Assembly: GCF_023734775.1 (NCBI RefSeq) | Contig: NZ_AP025734.1 | Location: forward strand, 62,001-126,000 | Source: Nostoc cf. commune SO-36 | GTDB lineage: Bacteria; Cyanobacteriota; Cyanobacteriia; Cyanobacteriales; Nostocaceae | Reading direction: 5' to 3' | DNA length: 64,000 nucleotides | Shown here: in pieces, positions 8,642 through 17,438 of the stretch | Position numbering within the stretch: the first letter of the stretch is position 1 | Layout of the letters: each line of letters opens with the position of its first letter | Made by a program: the position numbers and the translations under genes | The notes under the pieces: generated by a model | The model's database searches: none | What the model was told of the DNA's origin: nothing | What the model saw: the letters and a program-made list of their open reading frames with translations, nothing else

Positions 8642-8903
8642 TATAGGACTAATATTGGGAGCAATGCGATTTTGTGAGGTGCTTAAAATTCGGGTGCTAA
8701 ATCACCTATTTAGGGGTGCGATCGCAGCTAAATAACTGTTTTTATTGAGAATCTAGTTCTATAACTGAGAATTAAAGTCCGATCTAACAAAATCGCATTG
8801 CTCCCCTAATATTTGATTTCTGAAAAAGCTCCGTACATTTGAAGAGTCGCAAAATCAAAGGTAGTGTGTCGGATAAACCACTCAAACATCCACTTTAGAT
8901 GGG
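8642..8903 (-). mobile_element. IS630-type relic (end plus last codons of transposase)
   Basis: 8815-8903 matches the 3' end of the IS630-type copy at 29.75-30.94 kb; the reverse strand still reads KWMFEWFIRHTTFDF before the stop. The outer end TATAGGACT...ATTTGATTT matches that element's terminal repeat once the 149-bp insertion at 8657-8805 is removed. The matching sequence stops at about 8903, so the rest of the element is deleted. The Tn7-like transposon begins 50 bases later. Confidence 0.75.
8657..8805. repeat. MITE with the terminal repeats of the 46132-48055 IS
   Basis: 149 bases bounded by a perfect 18-bp inverted repeat, GGGAGCAATGCGATTTTG. The same 18 bases terminate the transposase-bearing element at 46132-48055. 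The flanks carry an exact 8-bp direct repeat CTAATATT (8649-8656 and 8806-8813). The interior is non-coding and differs from the large element, so this is a non-autonomous derivative. It sits inside the terminal repeat of the IS630 relic. Confidence 0.88.
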
Positions 8904-9067
8904 GTAGATATAGCGAAGCTGTCATGAAGGGCAAGATGGACTGAAAACTCTTACTGTCGGTGGAACCATAAGATTGCCGTTTTTACGTGCTTATGCTTCC
9001 AATTGATTTCGGCAAAATTATGCTTCCAAATAAACAAGCGTGCCATTCATTCCGGTATAGATCATGC

Positions 9068-10636
9068 TTATTCATAGCCGAGAGAGTTTTGAACATCACG
9101 TAGAGTCTTCTTAGCATACCAACTCAGCATGACTCCTGGCTTAGTGAGAAGCTGAGTTACCCTAGCTTGAGTCGGCTTGTGTCCTGTTTCATGAAGCAAT
9201 TGAGCAATATCAATAATCTCTTGGCATATGCGTTCCCTTTTCTCTTGTCCACTAGCTTTCTGGTACTCTTTATACCGCTTAGAGATTTCGCGAGAAAGTT
9301 CAGAGAAATATCGGTATAAATAGCTGTTATTTTTATAGCCAAGTCGTCGATTAATGGAAAGAAGTGAAGGAGGTGGAAATTCTTTGAGTGCTGCTTCCAG
9401 AATAGGTTGTATTTTTTGCTGTTTACTTACCTTTCTGTACTCAGCATGTCTGATTTTGATTGACTCACATAAAGAAGGAAAATGATATTGCAAAACTAAA
9501 GGACGATATCTCAAACGCAGTGCCACATATTCCAAAGAAGGTGCAGGATATTCCTTGAGTACCTCTGTTAGAACTACATTTAAAACTTGTTTTCTCTCCA
9601 AATCTAAGTGCTTATAAGATTTTCTTGGCTGCTTAACTACATTCAGTTTTGGTGAGAGAGAACTGTTTTTTGAGTCAGTTAATAATAAGTCTGTTGTTAA
9701 TAAATCTAACAGAGATATTTCTAGATAGTGAGTTAAAACTAAAAGATTATCAATCTGAGGTATTACTTTTCCTTTACACCACAAACCAATTGTTGCTTTA
9801 TTCATCCCAGATTGCCGAGAAAATGCAGGGATACTAGATTTAAAAACTTGCAAAATGTAGCTAGAAATTGTATTACTAACTTTCTGAAGATTAGGAGGAG
9901 AATTGAGAGTAGGTGTTACTGCAACTAGCTCTCCCAAATTGTTAACTATATTCAATTGCCGATTTCGTTCTGCTTCTGACTTTATCAGGCTTGTAAAAAC
10001 AGTTTTATGTCGATTATTTCCCAGCCACTTACCACATTTATTACAGTGTCCGGTTCGGGAGTCCCCAGAAATTGTCAGTTGTTGTTGATGACAGTGAGGA
10101 CACTGCTCTTGCAACGGTTGATGATGGTAAGGACAGACTTGGGCAGTATTGATAGACCAGAGAAGTGGTTCATAAACACTTGTGTGATTGTCATGCCATT
10201 CTTGGTAGCATTTGGGACACCAAGCCCGGTGACGACGGAGCAAGCCTCTTTTAGAAATGACCTGCGCCCAAGGTAACAGGGTAAGGTAGTGCAAGTCCAA
10301 ACGCCTAGTTAGCGCAGACATTGCACCCACAAGATTAGTTGCCATGAACCCTGTTCCATTAAACGCTGTTCTATCTCTGCCAGTTCCAAATACTTTGCTA
10401 ATACTTTCGTCTTGCAATTTTGCTTCTTTGCCCATTAGTGGGGCAATTTCGGTTATAGTCAACCGTCTAACAGTGACGCAATGTTCATGAGCAAGTCTTT
10501 GCACATAGCCTGTTAAGCTCTCTACATAAGGAGTTCCTATACCAATTGGCTCTAGATGATATAAGCGACTTCTTTGTGGGATAGCAGTTTTCTCAATATC
10601 CCATGATGGGTAAAGTTTGAGGGTCTCTTTGAGCAT
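9068..10636 (-). CDS. tniQ: TniQ/TnsD-family target-selection protein
   Basis: 522 residues, the size of Tn7 TnsD (508) and far longer than the short TniQ of type V-K CRISPR transposons. The N-terminal TniQ domain contains ESLTGYVQRLAHEH. Zinc-finger motifs follow: WCPKC (near 141), CPYHHQPLQEQCPHC and HCNKCGKWLG. A short helix-turn-helix-like stretch (GMNKATIGLWCKGKVIP) and repeated C-terminal units PAPSLEYVALRLRYRP / PPPSLLSINRRLGYKN resemble DNA-binding repeats of TnsD proteins. It probably binds a specific target site and recruits TnsC. Its stop lies near the left transposon end, and its start is one base from the end of tnsC. Confidence 0.88.
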   Translation of the reverse strand: MLKETLKLYPSWDIEKTAIPQRSRLYHLEPIGIGTPYVESLTGYVQRLAHEHCVTVRRLTITEIAPLMGKEAKLQDESISKVFGTGRDRTAFNGTGFMATNLVGAMSALTRRLDLHYLTLLPWAQVISKRGLLRRHRAWCPKCYQEWHDNHTSVYEPLLWSINTAQVCPYHHQPLQEQCPHCHQQQLTISGDSRTGHCNKCGKWLGNNRHKTVFTSLIKSEAERNRQLNIVNNLGELVAVTPTLNSPPNLQKVSNTISSYILQVFKSSIPAFSRQSGMNKATIGLWCKGKVIPQIDNLLVLTHYLEISLLDLLTTDLLLTDSKNSSLSPKLNVVKQPRKSYKHLDLERKQVLNVVLTEVLKEYPAPSLEYVALRLRYRPLVLQYHFPSLCESIKIRHAEYRKVSKQQKIQPILEAALKEFPPPSLLSINRRLGYKNNSYLYRYFSELSREISKRYKEYQKASGQEKRERICQEIIDIAQLLHETGHKPTQARVTQLLTKPGVMLSWYAKKTLRDVQNSLGYE

Positions 10637-10637
10637 A

Positions 10638-11807
10638 TTACTGATTGCCTACTTGATGCCGCTTGGGTTTGGGTTGTCCAGGTTTTCTTCTTAAGCGTGC
10701 TTTTTGAGTACCTAATTGTGGAGTTTTCAATGTCTGTGACTCCGAATCATCTGCAACGGCTCCTAAAGATGGCAAACCGAGTTCTGCACGCAGTTGAGAA
10801 ACTTCTGCTTCAATTTGTGCATGATTGTTTTCACCTTCCTTAATTTTCTTGAGAATGTTCCGGCATTGGGCAACAGATAAGGCACGCCGTTCTAAATGTT
10901 GAATTTTAACGGTGTTCGCACCTTCGGTCATGGCATCGAAGAGCGCATTCTGAAACCAATTTTTGAGAATCCCTACGCAGCCGAGACTTCGCTCATAACA
11001 GTAATCCCAATGAGAAACTAAATCCGGCTCCTCAACAAGGGGCATATTCAGTTGAAAACCCCACACCACGCTTTGAAATATCTCTCTGTCCTGAGTGCAG
11101 TCAGCACGGTAGCGGGGAAAGTGTACGTAGGCACTACGTCGGCTCAATTGATCCCCTACATCGTGTAAGGTGAGCAGTTCATAGGTGCCAACTAACCCAT
11201 GCACAACACTTGTTCTATTGGCAAGGGACTTAATAGCTTCTGGTAAATCTGTGAGCTTGCGCCCGGAAGCTATCATCAGCATATGATGAGCTTCATCAAT
11301 AAAAAATATTTTGGGTTTACGATGTTTGAGAGCTTGTTCTAATGCCCATCCCAAGTCTGTTTCAATAACTTTTGATTCAATAACAATTTGCCCATTGCTA
11401 TTACGATATATACCTCGCGTCCCATAGTCTATTTTCTGGTCAATCAATGGTTCATGAAGGGCAAATAAGCAGCGTTTGATATGATCTTTTGAATTGAAAA
11501 GTCCAGATTTTTGAACTACTGCCTCAACTGATGCAACTGGCAACCAACCTCTGTCAGCTTCTAATTCTTGTCGGTTCGTCTCAATCAGCCACTTTTCAAT
11601 CAGCAGACGCAGGGTTGTTTTCCCAACTCCAGTTGGCCCGTAAATAAAAATAACTCGTGATTCACCAGAATTACTAACCAAAAGCTTGAGTAAATTGAAG
11701 GTTTCTTCTAACCGAGGGTGTGCCATTGTATAGTTATCGAAGAAAGCCAACCGCACTAGCGGTGATTGCAACAGTAGAGATTGGGGGAATCTTGGGGATT
11801 TGGACAT
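10638..11807 (-). CDS. tnsC: TnsC-like AAA+ ATPase of Tn7-like transposon
   Basis: 389 residues. Walker A GPTGVGKTT is at residues 57-65 and Walker B KIFFIDEAHHM near 168; a sensor-like segment, VHGLVGTYELL, follows. The C-terminus is basic (RRKPGQPKPKRHQ) and may contact DNA or partners. TnsC polymerises on DNA with ATP and links target selection by TniQ/TnsD to the transposase. It lies between tnsAB (2-base gap) and tniQ (1-base gap), so translation is likely coupled. Confidence 0.9.
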   Translation of the reverse strand: MSKSPRFPQSLLLQSPLVRLAFFDNYTMAHPRLEETFNLLKLLVSNSGESRVIFIYGPTGVGKTTLRLLIEKWLIETNRQELEADRGWLPVASVEAVVQKSGLFNSKDHIKRCLFALHEPLIDQKIDYGTRGIYRNSNGQIVIESKVIETDLGWALEQALKHRKPKIFFIDEAHHMLMIASGRKLTDLPEAIKSLANRTSVVHGLVGTYELLTLHDVGDQLSRRSAYVHFPRYRADCTQDREIFQSVVWGFQLNMPLVEEPDLVSHWDYCYERSLGCVGILKNWFQNALFDAMTEGANTVKIQHLERRALSVAQCRNILKKIKEGENNHAQIEAEVSQLRAELGLPSLGAVADDSESQTLKTPQLGTQKARLRRKPGQPKPKRHQVGNQ

Positions 11808-11809
11808 GA

Positions 11810-14524
11810 TTAATAAGAATCGAAAGATTGGAGCAGATGGGGTTTAACCGCTATATTCTCGGATGTAGGAGACGATTCTGAGTTATTATTGTTAATCTCT
11901 TGTGCGATATTCAATTGCTCCAAAAAGCTTTCTTTTTGTCTGACTCCATCAATAACTTGAAATACTTCCTTGCCTTGAGCATCTCGCAGACGTTGGGCGA
12001 GTAAAACTTCCTCTGCTTCAGCAGTTGATAGAAATTCCGCTAACTTTTTAGCTCTCACTGTTAATTGTTTGTCATGGTTAGAGTTACGCTTTTGTAACTC
12101 AGCAGTCGCCAGCCAAATTTCTTTTTCTGAGCGTCCTTTGAAAATTGCATAATATTCACTAATACATTTCACCCATTGACCACGGATATAGGCATAGGCA
12201 ATTCCAACATCAAACGGGTCATATCTGGCTTCTACATGAGTTTTCTGGATTAAAGGGTCACGAAAGGCAGAATTCCAGTAGTGAATGCCCCGTATTTGTA
12301 TCCCTTTAGCTGGATGCACTTTTACCTTCCCAGATTGTATTGTTGGTAAAGTTAAAATTCTCCAGGTTTCGTCGTTAGGTATTAGTCGGTGAGCGCGACT
12401 TCCGTACTGGGATATTCCTGAAGTCAAAGCCTGTTTTGGCGAAATTCCTAATGCCGGATGTTCTGTTGTGTCGTACTCAGAGTAAGCCCATTCGCAGAGA
12501 TATAAATACAACAAGCCAAGTGTCCAAACTGCCAAGTTTTTAGGATTGACAGATTTGGTCATCAACCTGATTTTTTTAGTAATCTGTGTATTGCCGGCCA
12601 AGTTGTAGAGCAACTGGGTGTTTGCAGTTCCAAATAGGCGTTCGCAAACTCCACTAAATCGAGAAGCGGCAGGGGGACGGTGTTTGAGCGTACATTCAAA
12701 CAAAGCCAGCAAACTCTCGAAATAGTTGCTATGAAACTCTTTGCCGTTGTCTGTCACAATTATTTGGGGTAGGCGAGAGTGGCGCATCACGCAAATCCGC
12801 AGCACCATCATGCAACTGCGGTAGCTGGGAGGGTCAAAAGTCAAATAAACCGCTAGTATTGAACGACTGTAAGCATCCACCAAAAATGTTGCCCAAGGTC
12901 TGCCAAGAACTTGACCTGTAAGTGAACACCGTAGCTCTATGTCCATTTTGGTGTGGTCAATATGACCAATCTCAAAAGGGCGATCTCCGTGACGCGGTGT
13001 CGTTAGCTCTAATTCCCAGTAAAAAGGTTTTTGTGGGTAGGCAGCCCGATGTCCTTCACGAGCTTTTGTCTGTTCCCAACCACTACGCCGTTTTATTTCG
13101 TTAATAAATGTTTTGTAGCTGGGAATTTGGTCTGGAGAAATTCCGGCACTTACGCAGGCATTGTTAAAAGCTCCATAGACTTCATACTTGCGCTTCTGTT
13201 TGTGCGTTTCGTAGGCTTGTGTTATGAATTTGTCTATCAGTTCTAAGGTCTGTTGGGGTAGCTTTCGGTTGCGGTTGCCTTTTTTATTAGAGCAACTTAA
13301 AAGCCCAATATACCCATAGCCACATTTTTGTTGTGCTTGCCGATATTTGCTTAACCAATCTCTTAAGGTACGTTCTGATATTGTGGAATTCTCTAGTGGT
13401 TGCCCCAGCAACATTGGTTCAATACTTCTGTAACGGTGATTGGCCTCTTCTAAATCTTTTGAACTGGCTTGGAGCAGAATAGACTTTATTTGGTCATCGT
13501 TACAGTTGGACTGTTGGAGTTGAGAAGCTGTGATTTTTCCTTGACGAATTTTATTTTCAAACTCAGAAATGGGCAAATCAATAAAGTCTCCTTCTCTGGG
13601 ACGCAAAGTAATCTCAGTGTGACCAATTTGAACTAAGTTGTAGCTTTCACCATCCCAATTAATTGGCGTGTTGGGAATCAAATTTATAACTGGGGAACTG
13701 ATAGAATCAGCGATGGTCTGCGACGAAACCATCAAGTTGTAAGTTGTTCCCGAAAGTTGGTCACAAAAAACTCTGCACCGTTCTGGCTCAACCAAAAGGG
13801 TTGCCTTTAAATCCACATAAATTTTTTCAGTGGCAACCAGTTGGTAAATTTCATCTACACTAACTTTATTAGCTTGATAGAGCAATTCCCTCAGAGTTAT
13901 TCCAGGTTGTTCCTGAATTATTGCTCTTATAAGTTGTGTTTGATTCGGATCTATACTATCAACACGATTTCGGTAATAGTCTTCTAGGAAGGTAATGTTA
14001 CGATATAAAACCCAATTAATTTGGTCATCTGACTGGATGTGAAAATCAAATCCAAACTGTGCTGCGTGTTTAGATGCTGGTGGCGAATACCACTTTAAAT
14101 CTTCTCCCTTACTATAGCGATGGGGGTGTTTAACAATCAGCGATTTGAGTTCACTTAGAGTTTTACACTCTACCCAACCAGCACTGTTTGTTCTGATGAC
14201 AAAAAAGTCTGGGGTGTAAAAGAATCCAATATTTCGCCCACAGGCTCCTTGATAATTAATCTTAAATGCAGGGGGTTGGTCGTAAAATTCTAAGACATCT
14301 TCGTTATGCTCCAGTGAGTAAACGAAGGGAAGCTCAACTTTATGGGACTCAAATTGAATGCTTTGCCCCATCTTTTTACTGGGGTAAAAACCTGACACAT
14401 TTTTTCTCCCTCCTCCTACACGCCGTGCAGGTTCTTTTGATCGGATGTCTGCGAGAGTTTTGCGAGCCATCGGTGATAGGTTTTGACGACTACACCAGTT
14501 ATCAAACTCGTCAGGTGTGAGCAT
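11810..14524 (-). CDS. tnsAB: TnsA-TnsB fusion transposase
   Basis: 904 residues from the ATG at 14524, which has a strong Shine-Dalgarno (GGGGGAG) 7 bases upstream; an ATG at 14557 is less likely. The N-terminal about 210 residues are TnsA-like endonuclease: E64, then TPDFF with D106 and VECK with E119 and K121, the E-D-ExK pattern of Tn7 TnsA. The rest is a TnsB/Mu-type DDE transposase: HIDHT (D523), VTDNGKEF (D592) and GVCERLFGT (E628). The fusion would cut both strand ends, giving cut-and-paste transposition. TnsAB fusions are known in some Tn7-like lineages, including type I-B2 CRISPR transposons. Confidence 0.9.
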   Translation of the reverse strand: MLTPDEFDNWCSRQNLSPMARKTLADIRSKEPARRVGGGRKNVSGFYPSKKMGQSIQFESHKVELPFVYSLEHNEDVLEFYDQPPAFKINYQGACGRNIGFFYTPDFFVIRTNSAGWVECKTLSELKSLIVKHPHRYSKGEDLKWYSPPASKHAAQFGFDFHIQSDDQINWVLYRNITFLEDYYRNRVDSIDPNQTQLIRAIIQEQPGITLRELLYQANKVSVDEIYQLVATEKIYVDLKATLLVEPERCRVFCDQLSGTTYNLMVSSQTIADSISSPVINLIPNTPINWDGESYNLVQIGHTEITLRPREGDFIDLPISEFENKIRQGKITASQLQQSNCNDDQIKSILLQASSKDLEEANHRYRSIEPMLLGQPLENSTISERTLRDWLSKYRQAQQKCGYGYIGLLSCSNKKGNRNRKLPQQTLELIDKFITQAYETHKQKRKYEVYGAFNNACVSAGISPDQIPSYKTFINEIKRRSGWEQTKAREGHRAAYPQKPFYWELELTTPRHGDRPFEIGHIDHTKMDIELRCSLTGQVLGRPWATFLVDAYSRSILAVYLTFDPPSYRSCMMVLRICVMRHSRLPQIIVTDNGKEFHSNYFESLLALFECTLKHRPPAASRFSGVCERLFGTANTQLLYNLAGNTQITKKIRLMTKSVNPKNLAVWTLGLLYLYLCEWAYSEYDTTEHPALGISPKQALTSGISQYGSRAHRLIPNDETWRILTLPTIQSGKVKVHPAKGIQIRGIHYWNSAFRDPLIQKTHVEARYDPFDVGIAYAYIRGQWVKCISEYYAIFKGRSEKEIWLATAELQKRNSNHDKQLTVRAKKLAEFLSTAEAEEVLLAQRLRDAQGKEVFQVIDGVRQKESFLEQLNIAQEINNNNSESSPTSENIAVKPHLLQSFDSY

Positions 14525-14557
14525 TTTTTCTCCCCCTGAAATTTGAGTTGAAGACAC

Positions 14558-14849
14558 AACTCACAACATATGTCTTGTTTTTATAGCAGTGGTAGGAGTG
14601 CTGTCACTCGATTCATTGCTCTCGGCACTGGTCTGAGTGCTTCAGTTCATTGTATTTGTTACTACCGATTTGAAATCTTAAGAAAGTATATTTTTGGCAA
14701 GCTTATGGTGATAATTTTGCTTGACGGCAATGTTATGGTTCCAATTGCTGAAAAATGACTCAAAGTGTCTAACGGACACATCAGCATCTCAGCCACTATG
14801 GCGGCAATATTATGGTTCCAGTCGCGGCAATCTTATCCTTCCACCGACA
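14558..14849. other. Right transposon end with TnsB-type binding repeats
   Basis: Non-coding transposon end. Copies of GGCAANNTTATGGTTCCA start at 14696 (degenerate), 14726, 14803 and 14826; the last runs into the terminal ACCGACA. They share one orientation, as in Tn7 ends. No gene is supported here; the short open frames that cross it read transposon-end DNA. Confidence 0.75.
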
Positions 14850-15277
14850 AAGAGGCGGCAGATCAAGCCAAGAATTTAGTTGCCAATACCGAGGATAAAC
14901 AGGGCGGGATCAATGCTGAAGCTGCAACAACACCTAAGCCCACAACTGCTGGTGCAGCTATTTTAAACCATGAAATGCAGGTTACGCTTGCCCCTGATGA
15001 AGGTAAGGAAATCAAGCTTGACATGAGTAAAGGCAATAAAGTGCAATACACTTGGTCTACAGATGGTGGCAAAGCCAATTTTGATGTGCATGCCGATTCT
15101 CAAACATTAGGAATCAATTACCATCAGTACAGCAAGGGATCTTCGCAAAGCGAACAAGGGGAACTTGAAGCAGCCTTTGATGGTTCACATGGTTGGTTTT
15201 GGAGAAATCGGACATCTAACACAATTACCATTACCCTTAAAACTATAGGTGAATATACTGATATTAAACAGAAATAA
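14850..15277 (+). pseudogene. Truncated czc-associated transmembrane anchor protein
   Basis: An open frame from the transposon end to 15277 gives about 142 residues (ADQAKNLVANTEDKQGG ... HGWFWRNRTSNTITITLKT). The C-terminal beta-rich domain with a WFWRN motif resembles the transmembrane anchor proteins encoded just before CzcA pumps in cyanobacteria. Their N-terminal membrane helix is missing: the frame runs directly into the Tn7-like end, so the transposon, or a deletion next to it, removed the start. It is followed by a czcA relic, as expected for an old czc operon. Confidence 0.7.
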
Positions 15278-15860
15278 GGAGGAAATGCGCGATTCTTAAT
15301 TGGCGGCGGTCAAGAACTGTTGGTGCGCGGCATTGAGCAGGTGAAATCAATTGAAGACTTGCAGCAATCCGTGGTCAAAGTGCAAGGTGGTAAACTATGG
15401 ATAGATCGCCCTTACTGGCGGGGTCATTTCCATCGCCTCCCTGATTGGTTTCATCACCTTGTTTGGGGTTGCCACTCGCAATGGCTTGTTGCTGGTTGAT
15501 AACTACAACAACAAATTTGCCCAGGGAATGCACCTTAAAGATGTGATTGTGAAGGGTTCCCTGGAACGGATTAACGCCATCCTGATGACTGCCCTTAGCT
15601 CGGCACTGGGGATGTTGCCGCTAGCGATCGCTGGCGGAGCCGGAAATGAAATTCTGCAACCGTTGGCGATCGTGGTCTTTCTTGGGTGGTTTGTTTACCT
15701 CCACGGCATTAACCTTGTTGGTCATTCCTGCGATCTATGCCAAATTTGGCAAGTGGTTGATACCCAAGCAAACCCACCAACTTTACAGACTAGAACGGAA
15801 GCAGTACAACGTTCCTAGTCAGCGGCGGCAGATAATCTTTGCATTATCACCAGGATCTCC
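15278..15860 (+). pseudogene. czcA/cusA relic with large internal deletion and frameshift
   Basis: 15290-15400 reads FLIGGGQELLVRGIEQVKSIEDLQQS, matching about residues 215-245 of RND metal pumps. From about 15420 the frame changes and matches the far C-terminal region (FGVATRNGLLLVDNYNN ... ALSSALGMLPLAIAGG). Roughly 690 codons between are lost. At about 15678 four extra bases (cttt) relative to the copy at 18.4 kb shift the frame again, and FTSTALTLLVIPAIYAKFG continues in another frame. It cannot encode a pump. Confidence 0.82.
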
Positions 15861-15910
15861 AAACTGTCCGCTCCAACAGGGTTGTTGTGCTGCTGTCAAC
15901 TAACGTTCGA

Positions 15911-16771
15911 TTACTTCTTCACTGCCCCTAACTTTTCTGGATTAACCACTGCAAAAATCGATCGAATGCTATCTCCTGTAAACTCAAAGCTAAAAGTGCT
16001 ATGAAGCTTTTCATCCACGATATTAATCACTCCAAGCTGACTATTGACGACTGCAACCTGCGAAATCAGCATCGGGGTTAATCGGCTGCGACGAATCGCC
16101 ACTAAAAAACGAGCTACTTTTAGACAGCCAGACAATGGTTTTTGTGCTGCCACCACTTTACCGCCGCCATCTGACCAAAATGTTACATCTTCTGCCATCA
16201 GTGCAATAAGTCCCTGCAAGTCGCCATGATTCCAACAGTCAAGAAATTGCTCAACCAGGATGTCTCGATCGTGAGAAATTGGGGCAATTGAGGGTCTGCG
16301 TAGCACAAGATGCTGACGAGCGCGACGAATGATTTGGCGGCAACTTGGAATACTTTTACCGACAGTTTTGGCGATCGCCTCGTAGTCATAATCAAAGACT
16401 TCGCGTAATAGAAAAACGGCTCTCTCAGTTGGGGATAAGCACTCTAGCAGCATGAGAAATGCGAATGAAAGAGATTCTGCTAATTCAGCACAGTCTTTGA
16501 CCTCTGTTGATTCCGCGATCAGGGGTTCTGGCAACCATGTTCCCGTGTATTGTTCTCGTTTTATTTGAGCCGATCGCCGATGGTCGATACACAAACGAGT
16601 TACAGTCGTCGATAGAAACGCTTTGGGAGACTGCACGACACTTTCAGTCCGTTGCCAACGAATCCAGGTTTCCTGAAGGATGTCTTCTGCCTCGGTCACG
16701 CTGCCCAGCATTCGATAGGCGATCGCAAATAAGAGCGATCGATACTGATTGAAGAGGTCTAATCGGTTCAT
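15911..16771 (-). CDS. ECF41-type sigma factor (SigJ-like)
   Basis: 286 residues. Sigma-70 region 2 (FAIAYRMLGSVTEAEDILQE) and region 4 (LSPTERAVFLLREVFDYDYE) are followed by a SnoaL-like C-terminal extension of about 100 residues. This carries the ECF41 hallmarks WSDGGGK and NPEKL. In this class the extension tunes sigma activity in place of an anti-sigma factor, and the sigma is usually encoded beside an oxidoreductase it controls. Here the azoreductase gene ends 3 bases upstream, fitting that rule. Confidence 0.88.
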   Translation of the reverse strand: MNRLDLFNQYRSLLFAIAYRMLGSVTEAEDILQETWIRWQRTESVVQSPKAFLSTTVTRLCIDHRRSAQIKREQYTGTWLPEPLIAESTEVKDCAELAESLSFAFLMLLECLSPTERAVFLLREVFDYDYEAIAKTVGKSIPSCRQIIRRARQHLVLRRPSIAPISHDRDILVEQFLDCWNHGDLQGLIALMAEDVTFWSDGGGKVVAAQKPLSGCLKVARFLVAIRRSRLTPMLISQVAVVNSQLGVINIVDEKLHSTFSFEFTGDSIRSIFAVVNPEKLGAVKK

Positions 16772-16774
16772 AAG

Positions 16775-17398
16775 TTACCAAGTCGTCGCTAAATCCATCA
16801 GCTTTGCGCGGGCTTGTTCAATTGACTGTTGCCGAATTTCATCGGGCATGAATTGATTTGGCACAGCCACAATTGTGATGTCTTCAATGCCAATGAAACC
16901 CAGAATCGATCGCAGATAAGTTTCACAGAAATTTAAACTTCCCATCGGCGTATCGGGTGCAAAATCTCCCGCACTCGGAGTAATCACTAATGCCTTTTTG
17001 CCGATCGCCAATCCTTTAAATGTAAAATTAGCCGAATCAAAAGCAAAGGTGCGATTGACTCGAACGATATTATCCAAATATGCCTTAAATGTTGATGGCA
17101 CACTGAAGTTATACATCGGCACACCGAGCAATAGGCGATCTGCCCATAACAATTCCTCAATCAATTGCTCGGAAGCCGCAAGTGCCGTTTCCATTTCTGG
17201 GGTGCGACTGTCAGGAGGAAGGTAGTTTGCCGTTGTCCATAGTTCTGTTGGGTGAGCGGGCGGATGCATTCCGACATCCTGTTGTTTATGGAGCGCATTA
17301 GGATGGGAATTCTGCCACGCTTGGATAAATTCGTGACTGAGTGCGCGAGAAATTGACCGATCTAACCGCACACTAGATTGGATTTCAAGGAGTTTCAT
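16775..17398 (-). CDS. azoR: FMN-dependent NADH-azoreductase
   Basis: 207 residues from the ATG at 17398 (MKLLEIQSSVRLDRSISRAL); the longer frame from 17503 reads into the upstream gene. Flavodoxin-like fold features are the phosphate-binding start SSVRLDRSIS, the PMYNFSVPSTFKAYLDN motif and TPSAGDF. AzoR enzymes reduce quinones and azo compounds with NADH and protect against thiol stress. It is the middle gene of a SMI1 / azoR / sigma trio and the likely target of the ECF41 sigma factor. Confidence 0.88.
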   Translation of the reverse strand: MKLLEIQSSVRLDRSISRALSHEFIQAWQNSHPNALHKQQDVGMHPPAHPTELWTTANYLPPDSRTPEMETALAASEQLIEELLWADRLLLGVPMYNFSVPSTFKAYLDNIVRVNRTFAFDSANFTFKGLAIGKKALVITPSAGDFAPDTPMGSLNFCETYLRSILGFIGIEDITIVAVPNQFMPDEIRQQSIEQARAKLMDLATTW

Positions 17399-17438
17399 GG
17401 GTGTTATGCCATCAGTTTGGATTGAGGTTTGCAGGAGG

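Larger units (their letters stand above)
8955..14849. mobile_element. Compact Tn7-like transposon (tnsAB-tnsC-tniQ, no cargo)
   Basis: The ends are inverted: TGTCGGTGGAACCATAAGAT at 8955, and the complement of 14849 upward reads TGTCGGTGGAAGGATAAGAT. Further TnsB-type sites of form GGCAANNTTATGGTTCCA lie at 14696, 14726, 14803 and 14826. Related sites (TTATGCTTCCA) lie within 8989-9033. The 5.9-kb unit contains only three tightly packed minus-strand genes (TnsA-TnsB fusion, TnsC, TniQ/TnsD). No CRISPR array, Cas gene or cargo is present. The flanking pentamers are CTTAC and AAGAG, so the 5-bp target duplication expected for Tn7 is absent and the flanks have been rearranged. Confidence 0.88.

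Noticed and set aside
8955..14849. CRISPR-associated transposon (CAST)
   Set aside because: Transposition genes and both ends are present, but there is no cas gene, no repeat-spacer array and no room for one: three genes fill the element. The TniQ is TnsD-sized, not the short CAST form.
14765..14849. N-terminal part of the frame before the anchor protein
   Set aside because: It is translated transposon end (TnsB-site repeats), not protein-coding sequence.
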